Part shown: positions 6,864 through 14,450 of the stretch, in pieces
How the letters are laid out: each line of letters starts with the position of its first letter
Numbering within the stretch: the stretch's first letter is position 1
Virus record (IMG/VR): IMGVR_UViG_3300042936_000009
Coordinates: 1 to 21,796 of that record
Reading direction: 5' to 3' (one strand)
Source of the DNA: a virus
Length of the DNA stretch: 21,796 bases
Program-made: the position numbers and the translations under genes
Notes under the pieces: generated by a model
The model's database searches: none
What the model saw: the letters and a program-made list of their open reading frames with translations, nothing else
What the model was told of the DNA's origin: nothing

Positions 6864-8264
6864 TTACGCTGTATAAGTGCCAGAAACGGTGTACTTTAAG
6901 ATGGTATTTGCTCCAGAAATAGTAACTGTTGGGGCGCCTGTAGTCGTTCCGCTATAGCTTGCAGTAGGTACGGAAACAACAATTACACCAGACCCGCCAG
7001 CAGCACCAGCACCGCTACCAGCACCACCGCCACCGCCGCCAGTATTTGTACCACCGTTACTTGTACCATTGCCACCACCGCCTATACCACCACCGCCTGA
7101 ACCTCCGCCTCCGCCACCGCCACCACCACCGGCATAGTAAACAGCAGACCCAGTAAGAGTATTTAAAACTCCAGCCCCTCCAGAACCTGCTGTTGAGTCA
7201 TTTGGTGCATTTCCTCCAACAGCACTACCGCCACCACCGCCACCGCCGCAGAAAGTTTGACCACTACCACCAGCAAAACCTTGTCCTGAAACTCCTGCGC
7301 CACCAGCGCCAGCTATTGTAGGGTCTCCACCACCTGAGCCACCACCGCCGCCTGAACCACCTGAAACGCCAGCAGCTCCGGCACTACCGCCACGACCACC
7401 ACCAGTAGCTATAGCCACGCCTGTGATAGATGAGTCTGTTCCTGATGTGGCACTTGCGCCACCACCACCGATAACCATTGTGTATGTAGCTCCGGGCGTT
7501 ACTGATAATGAACTTGCAATAAATCCACCGCCACCGCCACCGCCACCGAAACTAAATCCACCGCCACCACCGCCGCCGCCAGAAACAACCAAATAATTAA
7601 TGGTGTATACGCCTTGTGGAAAGGTTTGGAAACGAACCCAAGTACCACCTGTAAAGCCTTCATAAATTGCTAATTCGCTGTTGTAGCGCAATATCCCATT
7701 TTGTCCTGTAGCAGCACGAGATGCCGTATTGCCAGTTGGTAAAAAGATTTGCCCGGTACTTGAGTTAGCGAAGAGGTTTGCGCCAAAAGTAGCCTGATTT
7801 AAAACAACTAAGTTTTTACCAATAGCAGCATTACCAGTAACAGTTAAGTCGCCATCAATGTAATTAAATTGGGTAGCACTGAAGAAGTTTGTGCCATCAC
7901 AAAAAATAACTTCACTTGCAGCATTAGCAATAGCAACACCGTTTCCAGAAGTTGTTTTAATGGTTACTGTAGCGTTTGAGAAATTACGGACAATATAAGT
8001 CTTTTCTACTGCAGGGGCAATAACGTTGCAAGGAGCGGCTAACAAACCACCAAAAACCAATACAGCATTACGAGCCTGATCTGGAAGTCCGTTATAGTCT
8101 GTTAAGGTGTAATCCCCGCCAACTAAAGTAATTGGCTCAACACCGGCAATAGCCTGCTCTAATAGCGTTCCTAAGTTAGTATTGGTGGTTGTACCCCAAG
8201 TTCCGGCTTGTTCGCCGTTACCAATAAGCTCTAGTCCTAGCGAGGTTGAATAGGTGGATGGCAT
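6864..8264 (-). CDS. Tail fibre / glycine-rich adhesin, paralogue A (466 aa)
   Basis: Modular protein. Residues 1-40 carry the fibre-type start MPSTYSTSLGLEL..NGE with GTWG.TTNTNLG.LLEQAI. Residues 45-132 are a beta domain (ARNAVLVFGG, NVIAPAVEKTYIVRN, FCDGTNF). Residues 136-170 look like a collar of short beta turns. Residues 174-210 are a PTGNTASRAATGQNGILRYN module. From about residue 222 comes a glycine-rich domain with runs of 8-11 Gly, interrupted by short variable hydrophobic segments such as ATYTMVIGGGG and AVYYAGGGG. It ends VSGTYTA. Gly-rich domains of this layout resemble the polyglycine-II receptor-binding region known in T-even gp38-type adhesins, so receptor binding is inferred. 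It is the last adhesin before the lysis genes. Confidence 0.82.
   Translation of the reverse strand: MPSTYSTSLGLELIGNGEQAGTWGTTTNTNLGTLLEQAIAGVEPITLVGGDYTLTDYNGLPDQARNAVLVFGGLLAAPCNVIAPAVEKTYIVRNFSNATVTIKTTSGNGVAIANAASEVIFCDGTNFFSATQFNYIDGDLTVTGNAAIGKNLVVLNQATFGANLFANSSTGQIFLPTGNTASRAATGQNGILRYNSELAIYEGFTGGTWVRFQTFPQGVYTINYLVVSGGGGGGGGFSFGGGGGGGGFIASSLSVTPGATYTMVIGGGGASATSGTDSSITGVAIATGGGRGGSAGAAGVSGGSGGGGGSGGGDPTIAGAGGAGVSGQGFAGGSGQTFCGGGGGGGSAVGGNAPNDSTAGSGGAGVLNTLTGSAVYYAGGGGGGGGGGSGGGGIGGGGNGTSNGGTNTGGGGGGAGSGAGAAGGSGVIVVSVPTASYSGTTTGAPTVTISGANTILKYTVSGTYTA
6960..7585 (-). repeat. Glycine-codon low-complexity repeat, paralogue A
   Basis: Irregular runs of alternating GGT and GGC codons (seen on the plus strand as CCACCG repeats, for example 7102-7133) encode the Gly-rich domain. 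Runs are separated by short unique segments. Confidence 0.8.
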
Positions 8265-8267
8265 GTT

Positions 8268-9230
8268 TTATCCTTGATAATCGTTTACGTTAATCCAGCT
8301 TGTATTAGCAGTATTGTTAATAGTAGTCCAAGTTCCGGCATTAGCCGTTACAATATTAGCCCAATTTGGGGTTTGTCCATCGTTGATTGTAATCCAACCA
8401 CGGGTGAAAAGCGACTCATAAATGGTCATTAAATCCGTTACAATTCCTGCAAAGTCAGCAGAAGAAGCTTCGGTATCGGTTAGGCTATAGGAGTCAACCA
8501 AAGCACCAACCCAGTCATAGCGTGCAGATTGAGAGTCTGTTAAGGTAACAAATTCTCCACGATCTACAGGGTTATCTACTGTTCCAATGTAAGTATCTAG
8601 TACATCAACGAACTCTGCGTCTGTTACATAGAACTCAAATACGCCGGGCTGGTCATCCGTAATATTAAAAGAATCATCCAAAACACCGGCAAAGTTGGCG
8701 GTAGAATCATACAGGTCAGTTAGGGTTACGGTATCTTCTGTGTTTACGGCAAAGCCTTGAGGACCTAGTTCTACGGTAGTTAAAGTAACGTTTTCAGCCG
8801 TAGTCGTTGTAAAGACAACTTGAGTAGACTGAGTTTCCGTTATGTTTGCGGTCTCTTCATCAGTGGCAAAGAACGCTACTTGGGTACTAATTGCTTCCGT
8901 AAAATCTGATGCTTCTTCTTGAAGAGCGTAAGTATCCCATGCGCCTTCAGGAGTATCGGTTAATGTAAAGATCTCGCTAGACTGGGCAGATGTATTCCAA
9001 GCGCCATTTGCAGCGTCCAACAAGGAAATCGTATCGCTGCTAAATACAAAGAATTCAAATACTGGGCTGTCATCTGTAGATAACGCAAAAGATTCAGACG
9101 TTACTCCAGTAAAGTTGGCACTAGATGCAAAGACATCCGATAAAGTCAACGATTCCGCTAGCGCAGCATTAAAAGTATTGCCTGCTAAAGAAGCAAATGG
9201 TGACTGGGCAAATGCGCTTATACCAAACAT
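8268..9230 (-). CDS. Acidic tail-fibre-region protein of 20-residue and 11-residue repeats (320 aa)
   Basis: Residues 26-285 are thirteen consecutive units of exactly 20 residues with no indel. Each opens with an acidic residue at position 1 (26, 46, 66 and so on to 266), then a beta-like core ending around position 5 (TL, TI, SL, NI), an acidic or polar residue at position 7, and usually an aromatic residue near position 15 (F40, F60, F120, F140, F160, F180, F200, W240, F260). Typical units read EIFTLTD, DTVTLTD, EFVTLTD, DSYSLTD. The C-terminal 42 residues carry Trp at 279, 290, 301 and 312, an exact 11-residue period. The protein is very acidic, with no TM segment. The regular repeats suggest an elongated beta-solenoid or shaft. 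Being within the fibre block makes a virion fibre likely; no named family is recognised with confidence. Confidence 0.75.
   Translation of the reverse strand: MFGISAFAQSPFASLAGNTFNAALAESLTLSDVFASSANFTGVTSESFALSTDDSPVFEFFVFSSDTISLLDAANGAWNTSAQSSEIFTLTDTPEGAWDTYALQEEASDFTEAISTQVAFFATDEETANITETQSTQVVFTTTTAENVTLTTVELGPQGFAVNTEDTVTLTDLYDSTANFAGVLDDSFNITDDQPGVFEFYVTDAEFVDVLDTYIGTVDNPVDRGEFVTLTDSQSARYDWVGALVDSYSLTDTEASSADFAGIVTDLMTIYESLFTRGWITINDGQTPNWANIVTANAGTWTTINNTANTSWINVNDYQG
8271..8396 (-). repeat. Four 33-nt units encoding an 11-residue Trp repeat
   Basis: Trp residues at 279, 290, 301 and 312 recur every 11 codons, with Ile, Val or Asn at the third and fourth positions after each (WITI, WANI, WTTI, WINV). 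The last unit is partial. Confidence 0.8.
8376..9155 (-). repeat. Thirteen 60-nt units encoding a 20-residue repeat
   Basis: Unit length is constant at 20 codons across 13 copies. DNA identity between units is only partial, with the best conservation over the codons for the (E/D)xxTLTD core, so this is an old, selected periodicity rather than a recent expansion. Confidence 0.82.
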
Positions 9231-9232
9231 AA

Positions 9233-10519
9233 TTAGGCCGTGTAGGTTCCGCTAGAAGTAAATTTAATAATTGTGTTTGATCCGCTGGTAGTTATTGTTG
9301 GTGAACCAGTTGTTACGCCAGAGTAGCTTGATGATGGAACTGATAAGATTACCACGCCTGAACCACCATTAGCGCTGTATCCACCACCGCCACCACCTGT
9401 ATTGGCAGCGCCAGCACCACCTCCACTACCTCCACCACCAGCACCACCAGCGCCATTAACATCCCAACTTGTACCACCGCCACCGCCAGCGTAGGCAACC
9501 GAAGAACCTGTAATGCTGCTAGCTAAACCTGATCCACCAGCACCACCTCTACTAAGGTAGTCATAATAACCAGCTTGTCCATTAGCGCCAGCTCCACCAC
9601 CACCGCCACCTGCTCCACCACCGGGAACATAACCACCACCGCCACCTGCTCCCCCTTGAGAACCAGCACCACCAGATGTCAAGCCACCGTCGTTGTAACC
9701 AGCACCGCCCCCTCCACAGCCACCAGCACCACCATTATTACCAGAGCTACCTCCATTACCACCACCATTAGCTGTTGTTTGTCCTGTTAAAGTTGTACCA
9801 CCGCCACCGCCAGCAGCACCGCCACCGCCACCTACAATAGCTGTATATACTGTTCCAGCAGTTGCTGTAAGTGATGATGTTCTATAACCGCCAGCACCGC
9901 CACCACCAGTATGTTGACCGTTGTAATAAATTCCGCCACCACCGCCACCGCCGACCATTAAATAAGTAATAGTGTATTGGCTAGAAACTGGACCAAGAGT
10001 ATTAGAAGTTACTGCATTTGCAGTTCCAGCTAAGTTAGTAGCAGTCACATTACATGTAATGTTAGCGCCGTTTTGTGTAGATGTTAAAACAAAAGTACTG
10101 GCAGTAGCGTTAGTAATATTTGTCGCATTAGCTCTCCATTGGTATCCGTAACTAGTTGGAGAGTTTGACCATGTGCCAGTTGTTGAGCTAAGAGTGTTTC
10201 CAACTATTGTGCCTCCAGAAATAACAGGCGCAACAGTATTTACCGGCAAAGAAATTGTAGTTGGAACATACCAATCATTATTGTTATAAAACTCAAATTG
10301 TGCAGTAGTACTGTTATATCTCACTGATCCATTGACGGCGGTTGGTCTTTGAGCGGTTGTTCCTGCAGGAACCTTAACAGCGCCAGTAGAGTTAAATGTA
10401 ATAGCCTGAGCGTTACTAATAGTAATTGCGGTTGTATTTGCGGTTTGCAATTGAATAGACGCAGTAGTATCTACAGTCTGAACTATCCCACTAGCATTGG
10501 CGTTAAATATAATACTCAT
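9233..10519 (-). CDS. Glycine-rich adhesin-like fibre protein with Ig-like domain, paralogue B (428 aa)
   Basis: Residues 1-84 are the N-terminal module shared with paralogues C and D (NASGIVQTVDTT, LQTANTTAITIS, NSTGAV, GTTAQRPT.VNG..RYN, ending FYNNNDW). Residues about 92-180 form a bacterial Ig-like domain: APVISGGTIVGNTL, GTWSNSPTSYGYQW, STFVLTSTQNGANITCNVTATN. W117, W128 and C156 lie where this fold's core residues are expected. From residue 183 (ITYLMVGGGGGGG) to about 395 is the glycine-rich domain, followed by the shared tail GSGVVILSVP...TSSGTYTA. It overlaps the stop of gene C by 4 nt (ATGA). The likely role is host-surface recognition, by analogy with Gly-rich phage adhesins. Among the four paralogues, only this one has the Ig-like insertion. 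Confidence 0.82.
   Translation of the reverse strand: MSIIFNANASGIVQTVDTTASIQLQTANTTAITISNAQAITFNSTGAVKVPAGTTAQRPTAVNGSVRYNSTTAQFEFYNNNDWYVPTTISLPVNTVAPVISGGTIVGNTLSSTTGTWSNSPTSYGYQWRANATNITNATASTFVLTSTQNGANITCNVTATNLAGTANAVTSNTLGPVSSQYTITYLMVGGGGGGGIYYNGQHTGGGGAGGYRTSSLTATAGTVYTAIVGGGGGAAGGGGGTTLTGQTTANGGGNGGSSGNNGGAGGCGGGGAGYNDGGLTSGGAGSQGGAGGGGGYVPGGGAGGGGGGAGANGQAGYYDYLSRGGAGGSGLASSITGSSVAYAGGGGGTSWDVNGAGGAGGGGSGGGAGAANTGGGGGGYSANGGSGVVILSVPSSSYSGVTTGSPTITTSGSNTIIKFTSSGTYTA
9330..9964 (-). repeat. Glycine-codon low-complexity repeat, paralogue B
   Basis: Runs of GGT/GGC codons (CCACCG on the plus strand, for example about 9588-9650) encode the Gly-rich head of the adhesin. Confidence 0.78.
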
Positions 10520-11655
10520 GCTGTATATGATCCACTTGCTGTAAATGTTAGTACAGTGTTATTACCGTTGGTTGTGACTGCAGGGCTACCTGTTGTGGTG
10601 CCGGTATAGTTTGTAGTAGCTATAGAAATAATTACTACGCCAGATCCGCCTGAGCCACCTACTCCACCATAGGACCCACCGCCACCGCCACCTCCAGTAT
10701 TAGCCGTTCCAGATATAGCTGCTGGAGTATTTGCAGTGCCTCCAGATGTATTTCCACCGCCTGCGCCACCGCCGCCATTACCACCGGGGCCTACTGTTCC
10801 TGTACTATAAATTCCACCGCCACCGCCACCCGCATAAAAAACAGATGATCCAGTAATGCTTGATGCTAAACCAACACCACCAAAGGCTCCAACTGTACCA
10901 TTAGCTTTTCCAGTACCTCCAACTCCACCAGCTCCACCGCCACCACCATGAGAATAGTTTGGCGTTCCTGTAGCTCCAACTCCACCAGCACCTCCAGCGG
11001 ATCCTTGACTTGCTTTTGCAGAACCACCTACGCCGGCGGCACCACTATCTGAGTTACCGCCACCACCGCCAGAACCTCCGTCATTACCTGCATTACCACG
11101 ATAAGCTGGAGTAGCCGTACCTCCAAAACGAGATCCACCGCCTCCTCCACCATATGATGTAAATTGAAATACAGAAGAAGGGTTGCCATTTTGCCCGTTT
11201 AGTCCTAGGTTTAAATCAGCAGTCCCACCCGTGCCTCCAGCGCCTACAGTAACTGGATATACAATGCCTCTATAAATGGATGTATTACCAGCTAATAATC
11301 CACCAGCGCCACCGCCTCCACCAAATGCTCCGCCGCCGCCACCGCCACCTACTACTAAATAACTAGCCGTATATGTAGCTGATGAAATAGATGTAATAAC
11401 TTGCCAAGCAGAATTGGCATATCCCTCTATTTGGTTTATCGTAGTGTTATAACGCATCATTCCATTAACAAGAGAGGCTGGTCTTTGTGCTGTCGTTCCA
11501 GATGCCAATACAACAGCGCCCGTGGAATTACAGAACACATCTTGTGTAGTACTAATAGTTAATGCCGCCGTATTTGCAGTTTGAAGTTGCAATACTCCAG
11601 ACGTATCTACAGACTCAGATAATCCAGCAGAAGAGGCGTTGATGATTGTACTCAT
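10516..11655 (-). CDS. Glycine-rich adhesin-like fibre protein, paralogue C (379 aa)
   Basis: The N-terminal module of residues 1-84 (STIINASSAGLSESVDTSG, LQLQTANTAALTIS, GTTAQRPASLVNGMMRYN, GYANSAW) closely parallels gene B. After a short linker the glycine-rich domain starts at residue 98 (SYLVVGGGGGGG). It contains YPVTVGAGG, then GLASSITGSSVFYAGGGGG, which is almost the same in B, and finishes GGSGVVIISIATTNYTGTTTGSP and ASGSYTA. It starts with an ATGA overlap on gene D and ends with an ATGA overlap on gene B, so the three are translationally coupled. There is no enzymatic motif. An adhesin role is inferred from domain type and position. Confidence 0.82.
   Translation of the reverse strand: MSTIINASSAGLSESVDTSGVLQLQTANTAALTISTTQDVFCNSTGAVVLASGTTAQRPASLVNGMMRYNTTINQIEGYANSAWQVITSISSATYTASYLVVGGGGGGGAFGGGGGAGGLLAGNTSIYRGIVYPVTVGAGGTGGTADLNLGLNGQNGNPSSVFQFTSYGGGGGGSRFGGTATPAYRGNAGNDGGSGGGGGNSDSGAAGVGGSAKASQGSAGGAGGVGATGTPNYSHGGGGGAGGVGGTGKANGTVGAFGGVGLASSITGSSVFYAGGGGGGIYSTGTVGPGGNGGGGAGGGNTSGGTANTPAAISGTANTGGGGGGGSYGGVGGSGGSGVVIISIATTNYTGTTTGSPAVTTNGNNTVLTFTASGSYTA
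10620..11361 (-). repeat. Glycine-codon low-complexity repeat, paralogue C
   Basis: Imperfect CCACCG/CCGCCA runs on the plus strand (for example 10677-10697 and 11330-11350) encode the Gly-rich domain. Confidence 0.78.
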
Positions 11656-12821
11656 GCTGTATAAGATCCTGATGCATTAAACCTTAATATAGTGTTTGAT
11701 CCACTAGTTGTAACTGTGGGGGTGCCTGTAGTTGTTCCAGTATATCGTGCAGTAGGAATGGACAAAATAACTACTCCAGAGCCGCCTGCTCCGCCGGGTC
11801 CAGTACTCCATGAGCCAGCACCGCCACCGCCACCACTATTAGCTCCGCCTGCTCCACCAACAACGTTATCAGTAGTTCCGCCATTAGCTCCAGAGTTGAT
11901 AGAGCTGCCACCACCTAAAGCTGCGCCTGTTGCTCCATTACAACTGCCAGCTCCGCCACCACCTATGCCGCCATTGCCTGCAAAGCCGTTCAAATATCCA
12001 CCACCGCCGCCACCGCCACCAAAATATAAAGAAGAACCAGTAATGGTTGATAAAATTCCAGCGCCACCAGCACCTATTCCTGTGGAATTGCTTGCGGTTA
12101 CTACATTTGAATCTGTATTTGATCCTTGAGAGCCAGCACCACCTCCGCCAGCACCTCTAGTTGGAGACCCAGCTCTAGCTGCATACATATTGCCACCAGA
12201 GTTACCATAAATAATTCCAGTATTTTCACCTAAAGAATTTCCAGTTGAGGTTCCTCCAGTATTAAGAACACCATTATTAGATGCCGCTCCACCGCCTGAG
12301 CCTCCGTTATATCCTATGCCAGCATCATGTGAGCCACTGGTTCCGCCGCCAAATGCAGTTGCACCAAATGCGGTTGTAGATGCCCCATTTGCACTGCCAG
12401 CACCACCGCCACCAACTACAAATGTATATGTTGTGCTAGGTGCTAAATTAAGTTTTGGTAATGATATAACTCCACCAGCACCGCCTCCACCTCCAATTGC
12501 AGCTCCACCTCCACCGCCCCCAGCAACGATTAGCGCATCAACAATAACTGGCCCGTAATTAACCCAAGCAGAATTAATGTAAGCTTCAAACGATAGGTTG
12601 GAAGTGTTGTAACGGATCATACCGTTAGTCGGTGTAGGACGTTGTGCGGCAGTACCAACAGGTACACCAAACTGTCCAGTTGAAGACATATTGGCGTTCT
12701 GACTAGAATCTATAACTACTGCATTAGCGCCGTTTGTCTGTAATGCAAGTGTAGCTGTCCCGTCTGCCTTTGTTTCTAGCAGTCCAACTTGTGGATCAGG
12801 AACAGCATTTATGGATGACAT
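11652..12821 (-). CDS. Glycine-rich adhesin-like fibre protein, paralogue D (389 aa)
   Basis: The N-terminal module of residues 1-86 is a more divergent version of that in B and C (GLLETKADGTATLALQTNG, GTAAQRPTPTNGMIRYN, AYINSAW). The glycine-rich domain follows from residue 94 (VDALIVAGGGGGG) with TTYTFVVGGGG, then GAGILSTITGSSLYFGGGGGG. The shared tail is GGSGVVILSIP..RYTGTTTGTPTVTTSGSNTIL, ending ASGSYTA. The segments between Gly runs differ from the other paralogues, as expected for receptor-contacting loops. The ATG at 12821 directly abuts the TAA of the 56-aa gene. The long plus-strand proline-rich open frames across this gene are the antisense of the Gly repeats and are not genes. Confidence 0.82.
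   Translation of the reverse strand: MSSINAVPDPQVGLLETKADGTATLALQTNGANAVVIDSSQNANMSSTGQFGVPVGTAAQRPTPTNGMIRYNTSNLSFEAYINSAWVNYGPVIVDALIVAGGGGGGAAIGGGGGAGGVISLPKLNLAPSTTYTFVVGGGGAGSANGASTTAFGATAFGGGTSGSHDAGIGYNGGSGGGAASNNGVLNTGGTSTGNSLGENTGIIYGNSGGNMYAARAGSPTRGAGGGGAGSQGSNTDSNVVTASNSTGIGAGGAGILSTITGSSLYFGGGGGGGGYLNGFAGNGGIGGGGAGSCNGATGAALGGGSSINSGANGGTTDNVVGGAGGANSGGGGGAGSWSTGPGGAGGSGVVILSIPTARYTGTTTGTPTVTTSGSNTILRFNASGSYTA
11757..12542 (-). repeat. Glycine-codon low-complexity repeat, paralogue D
   Basis: CCACCGCCG-type runs on the plus strand (for example 11998-12019 and 12480-12520) encode the Gly-rich domain. Confidence 0.78.
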
Positions 12822-12992
12822 TTAAGCATCCGGTGGGAGCGGGACTCCGCCTTGTGCTAGCCATTCTTGATAGGCTTGCCAGTCTGTGTTTTCTAGGTCG
12901 TTTGGAACGCAAGCACCATCTGGCAATCGTATAATGCAATAATCAGCATTTTGCTTAGTTACTGGGTCTAAAAAATATTGATATGTGTACAT
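12822..12992 (-). CDS. Small fibre-associated protein, possible assembly factor (56 aa)
   Basis: The start ATG at 12992 is chosen over an upstream in-frame start at 13034 because it has GGAG seven bases before it and sits one base after the preceding gene's stop; the longer form would overlap the end of the carbohydrate-binding fibre gene. The product begins MYTYQYFLDPVTKQ and contains IRLPDGACVPNDLENTDWQAY and EWLAQGG. The pattern 'IP.D..NTD.Q.Y..WLA.G..P.P' is frequent in small tail-fibre assembly or accessory proteins and at fibre ends of many phages. Its place between two fibre genes supports an accessory role; the precise function is unknown. Confidence 0.72.
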   Translation of the reverse strand: MYTYQYFLDPVTKQNADYCIIRLPDGACVPNDLENTDWQAYQEWLAQGGVPLPPDA

Positions 12993-12993
12993 T

Positions 12994-14085
12994 TTATAAC
13001 TCCGCAGATGCTGTATAGCTACCAGCTCCAGCATTTGTATTCATTATGCAAGGTCTGTATGCTGTTAATCCTGTAAAGTTACCAGGCAATAAAAGACCAC
13101 CTTGGGCATTTCCTAAATACCCCCCTGCTGAAGCTGACGATTGGGCATAGTTTCCTACTCCATCATAAACTCCAATAACTCCTGTTACACCCATTGTTGG
13201 TGTTGTTCTAAGAGTTACTGGAAATACTGCTGATAACATAGCATCTGCTGAACCGCCTTGTGATGCTCCACCAAACCTTAAATTGGTTTGAAAATAGCGC
13301 TGACACATAGCTAGCTGAGTTGTATAATCAACATACTCAAATCCAGTAGCAGAGCTACCTACTTCTAGTTGTACGCCTGTTATGTAGAATGTTGCGCCAT
13401 TTGTACCTACTACGGATGTTGCGCCTGTGGCTGAGGAGTAATCTCCTGCAATCCAAGCACCTGCAGCAGCACTTAATGTTGCACCTACACCAAGCCCCCA
13501 GTACACATTCATACCAATACCATTAGTAGTGAGCCATGTTCCTGTGGTTGGTCCAGCAATCGTTATTGATTTTTGTTCCCAAGTATTTGCTGCTGAAATT
13601 GTATATGTGTATGGGTAAGCATACGTTGATGCTGAGTTTTTAACAATTCCACCAAATGTGCCAGTTAATGAACTACGAACCCAAAACGATAAAGTAATAG
13701 TTTTGGCATTGGCTGTTCCCCAATCTAAGTCTGCAACATTAAGTCCTTCAACTCTTTGCCATAACAAAAATTGTTCACTAGCGCCTACTGTATAAGCTGA
13801 AGATGATGTAACACCGCTATAGTTTGTAAACCCTGTTGGAGGTGTTACAGCACCCGCATTTTGCTGACCTGTGCATTTGGAGGCTACGCTACCATATAAG
13901 GCAAATCTATCTACTATGTATTGAACAGATGTAGATTGAGTTATTGAAGCCCCAGCATTACGCTGGTCAATACGCATATCACCGTTAATAATACGGTTCT
14001 TAAAGCGTGAAGCATTACCAGCGCCAAGGCTTACGCCAGTTACGCTAGACTGAATTTGATCGGCGGCTAAGATTCCGTATGGCAT
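12994..14085 (-). CDS. Tail fibre protein with carbohydrate-binding-type domain (363 aa)
   Basis: It contains the recognisable phage fibre signature SRFKNRIINGDMRIDQRNAG (residues 26-45), then a jelly-roll-like region: LLWQRVEGLNVADLDWGTANA, TLSFWVRSSLTGTFGG, NTWEQKSITIAG, and FYITGVQLEVGSSATGFE at residues 233-250. The family's TQLAMCQRYFQT follows, then a variable C-terminal part of about 100 residues. In this widespread family the middle domain resembles carbohydrate-binding jelly rolls and the end is presumed to be receptor-binding. The product ends SYTASAEL. It overlaps the upstream assembly-protein gene by a single base (TGATG). Confidence 0.85.
   Translation of the reverse strand: MPYGILAADQIQSSVTGVSLGAGNASRFKNRIINGDMRIDQRNAGASITQSTSVQYIVDRFALYGSVASKCTGQQNAGAVTPPTGFTNYSGVTSSSAYTVGASEQFLLWQRVEGLNVADLDWGTANAKTITLSFWVRSSLTGTFGGIVKNSASTYAYPYTYTISAANTWEQKSITIAGPTTGTWLTTNGIGMNVYWGLGVGATLSAAAGAWIAGDYSSATGATSVVGTNGATFYITGVQLEVGSSATGFEYVDYTTQLAMCQRYFQTNLRFGGASQGGSADAMLSAVFPVTLRTTPTMGVTGVIGVYDGVGNYAQSSASAGGYLGNAQGGLLLPGNFTGLTAYRPCIMNTNAGAGSYTASAEL
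13000..13003 (-). promoter_or_regulatory. Ribosome binding site deciding the start at 12992
   Basis: GGAG on the minus strand lies seven bases before the ATG at 12992, inside the last codons of the upstream fibre gene. No comparable signal was seen for the alternative start at 13034. Confidence 0.6.
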
Positions 14086-14450
14086 CAGCTACTCCATTGT
14101 TCTGTTGGTTGTGTAGGCCATACTGGGTCAGCCACAGGATTAACTGCATAACCACGAATGGTATTTCTATAGGCAAAAAATTCAGCTTGGTTTACAAGGT
14201 ATGGATTGTTTTCTGGATTTGCAACATCTGGAATGGTAGTCCAATCAGTTTCATACAAAAGACTAGATGCAGTTTTTTTGCAAGCTTCTTTATCTATAGA
14301 CTCTTGAGTTGCTGGCCATAAAGCATCTAACTCTTCTTGAGTTGGTTTTGGGGTGCTAGATAACCAATTCAAACCATCATAGGAGTCCCCCATTAATGAC
14401 CACTGAGATCCAACATAATTTATGGTAAGAATTTGTGCATAATTAATCAT
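14085..14450 (-). CDS. Putative tail-fibre assembly chaperone, XkdW-like (121 aa)
   Basis: Starts with INYAQILTINYVGSQWSLMG, followed by DSYDGLNWLSSTPKPTQEELDALW at residues 23-46, then a helical region (QESIDKEACKKTASSLLYETDW) and VNQAEFFAYRNTIRGYAVNP near the end. The 'W...GDSYD.L.W....PKPT.EEL' start and the later 'TDWT..PDV..P......FA.YR..IR' are typical of small phage proteins annotated as tail assembly chaperones or XkdW-like. It lies directly before the carbohydrate-binding fibre gene and is coupled to it by one base, so that fibre is the likeliest client. This is inferred from context. Confidence 0.72.
   Translation of the reverse strand: MINYAQILTINYVGSQWSLMGDSYDGLNWLSSTPKPTQEELDALWPATQESIDKEACKKTASSLLYETDWTTIPDVANPENNPYLVNQAEFFAYRNTIRGYAVNPVADPVWPTQPTEQWSS

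Noticed and set aside
11692-12129. Long plus-strand open frame encoding a proline-rich protein (also 12316-12558 and 9575-9790)
   Set aside because: It is the exact antisense of the glycine-rich repeats; GGN codons read as CCN on the other strand and suppress stops. No ribosome site, and opposite to every supported gene.
6960-12542. CRISPR-like arrays or satellite DNA in the CCACCG-rich tracts
   Set aside because: Repeats are irregular codon-level runs inside intact reading frames, with no constant repeat/spacer lengths.
12993-13034. Longer start for the 56-aa fibre-associated protein
   Set aside because: The ATG at 12992 has GGAG at ideal spacing; the extension would lie wholly over the end of the upstream gene.
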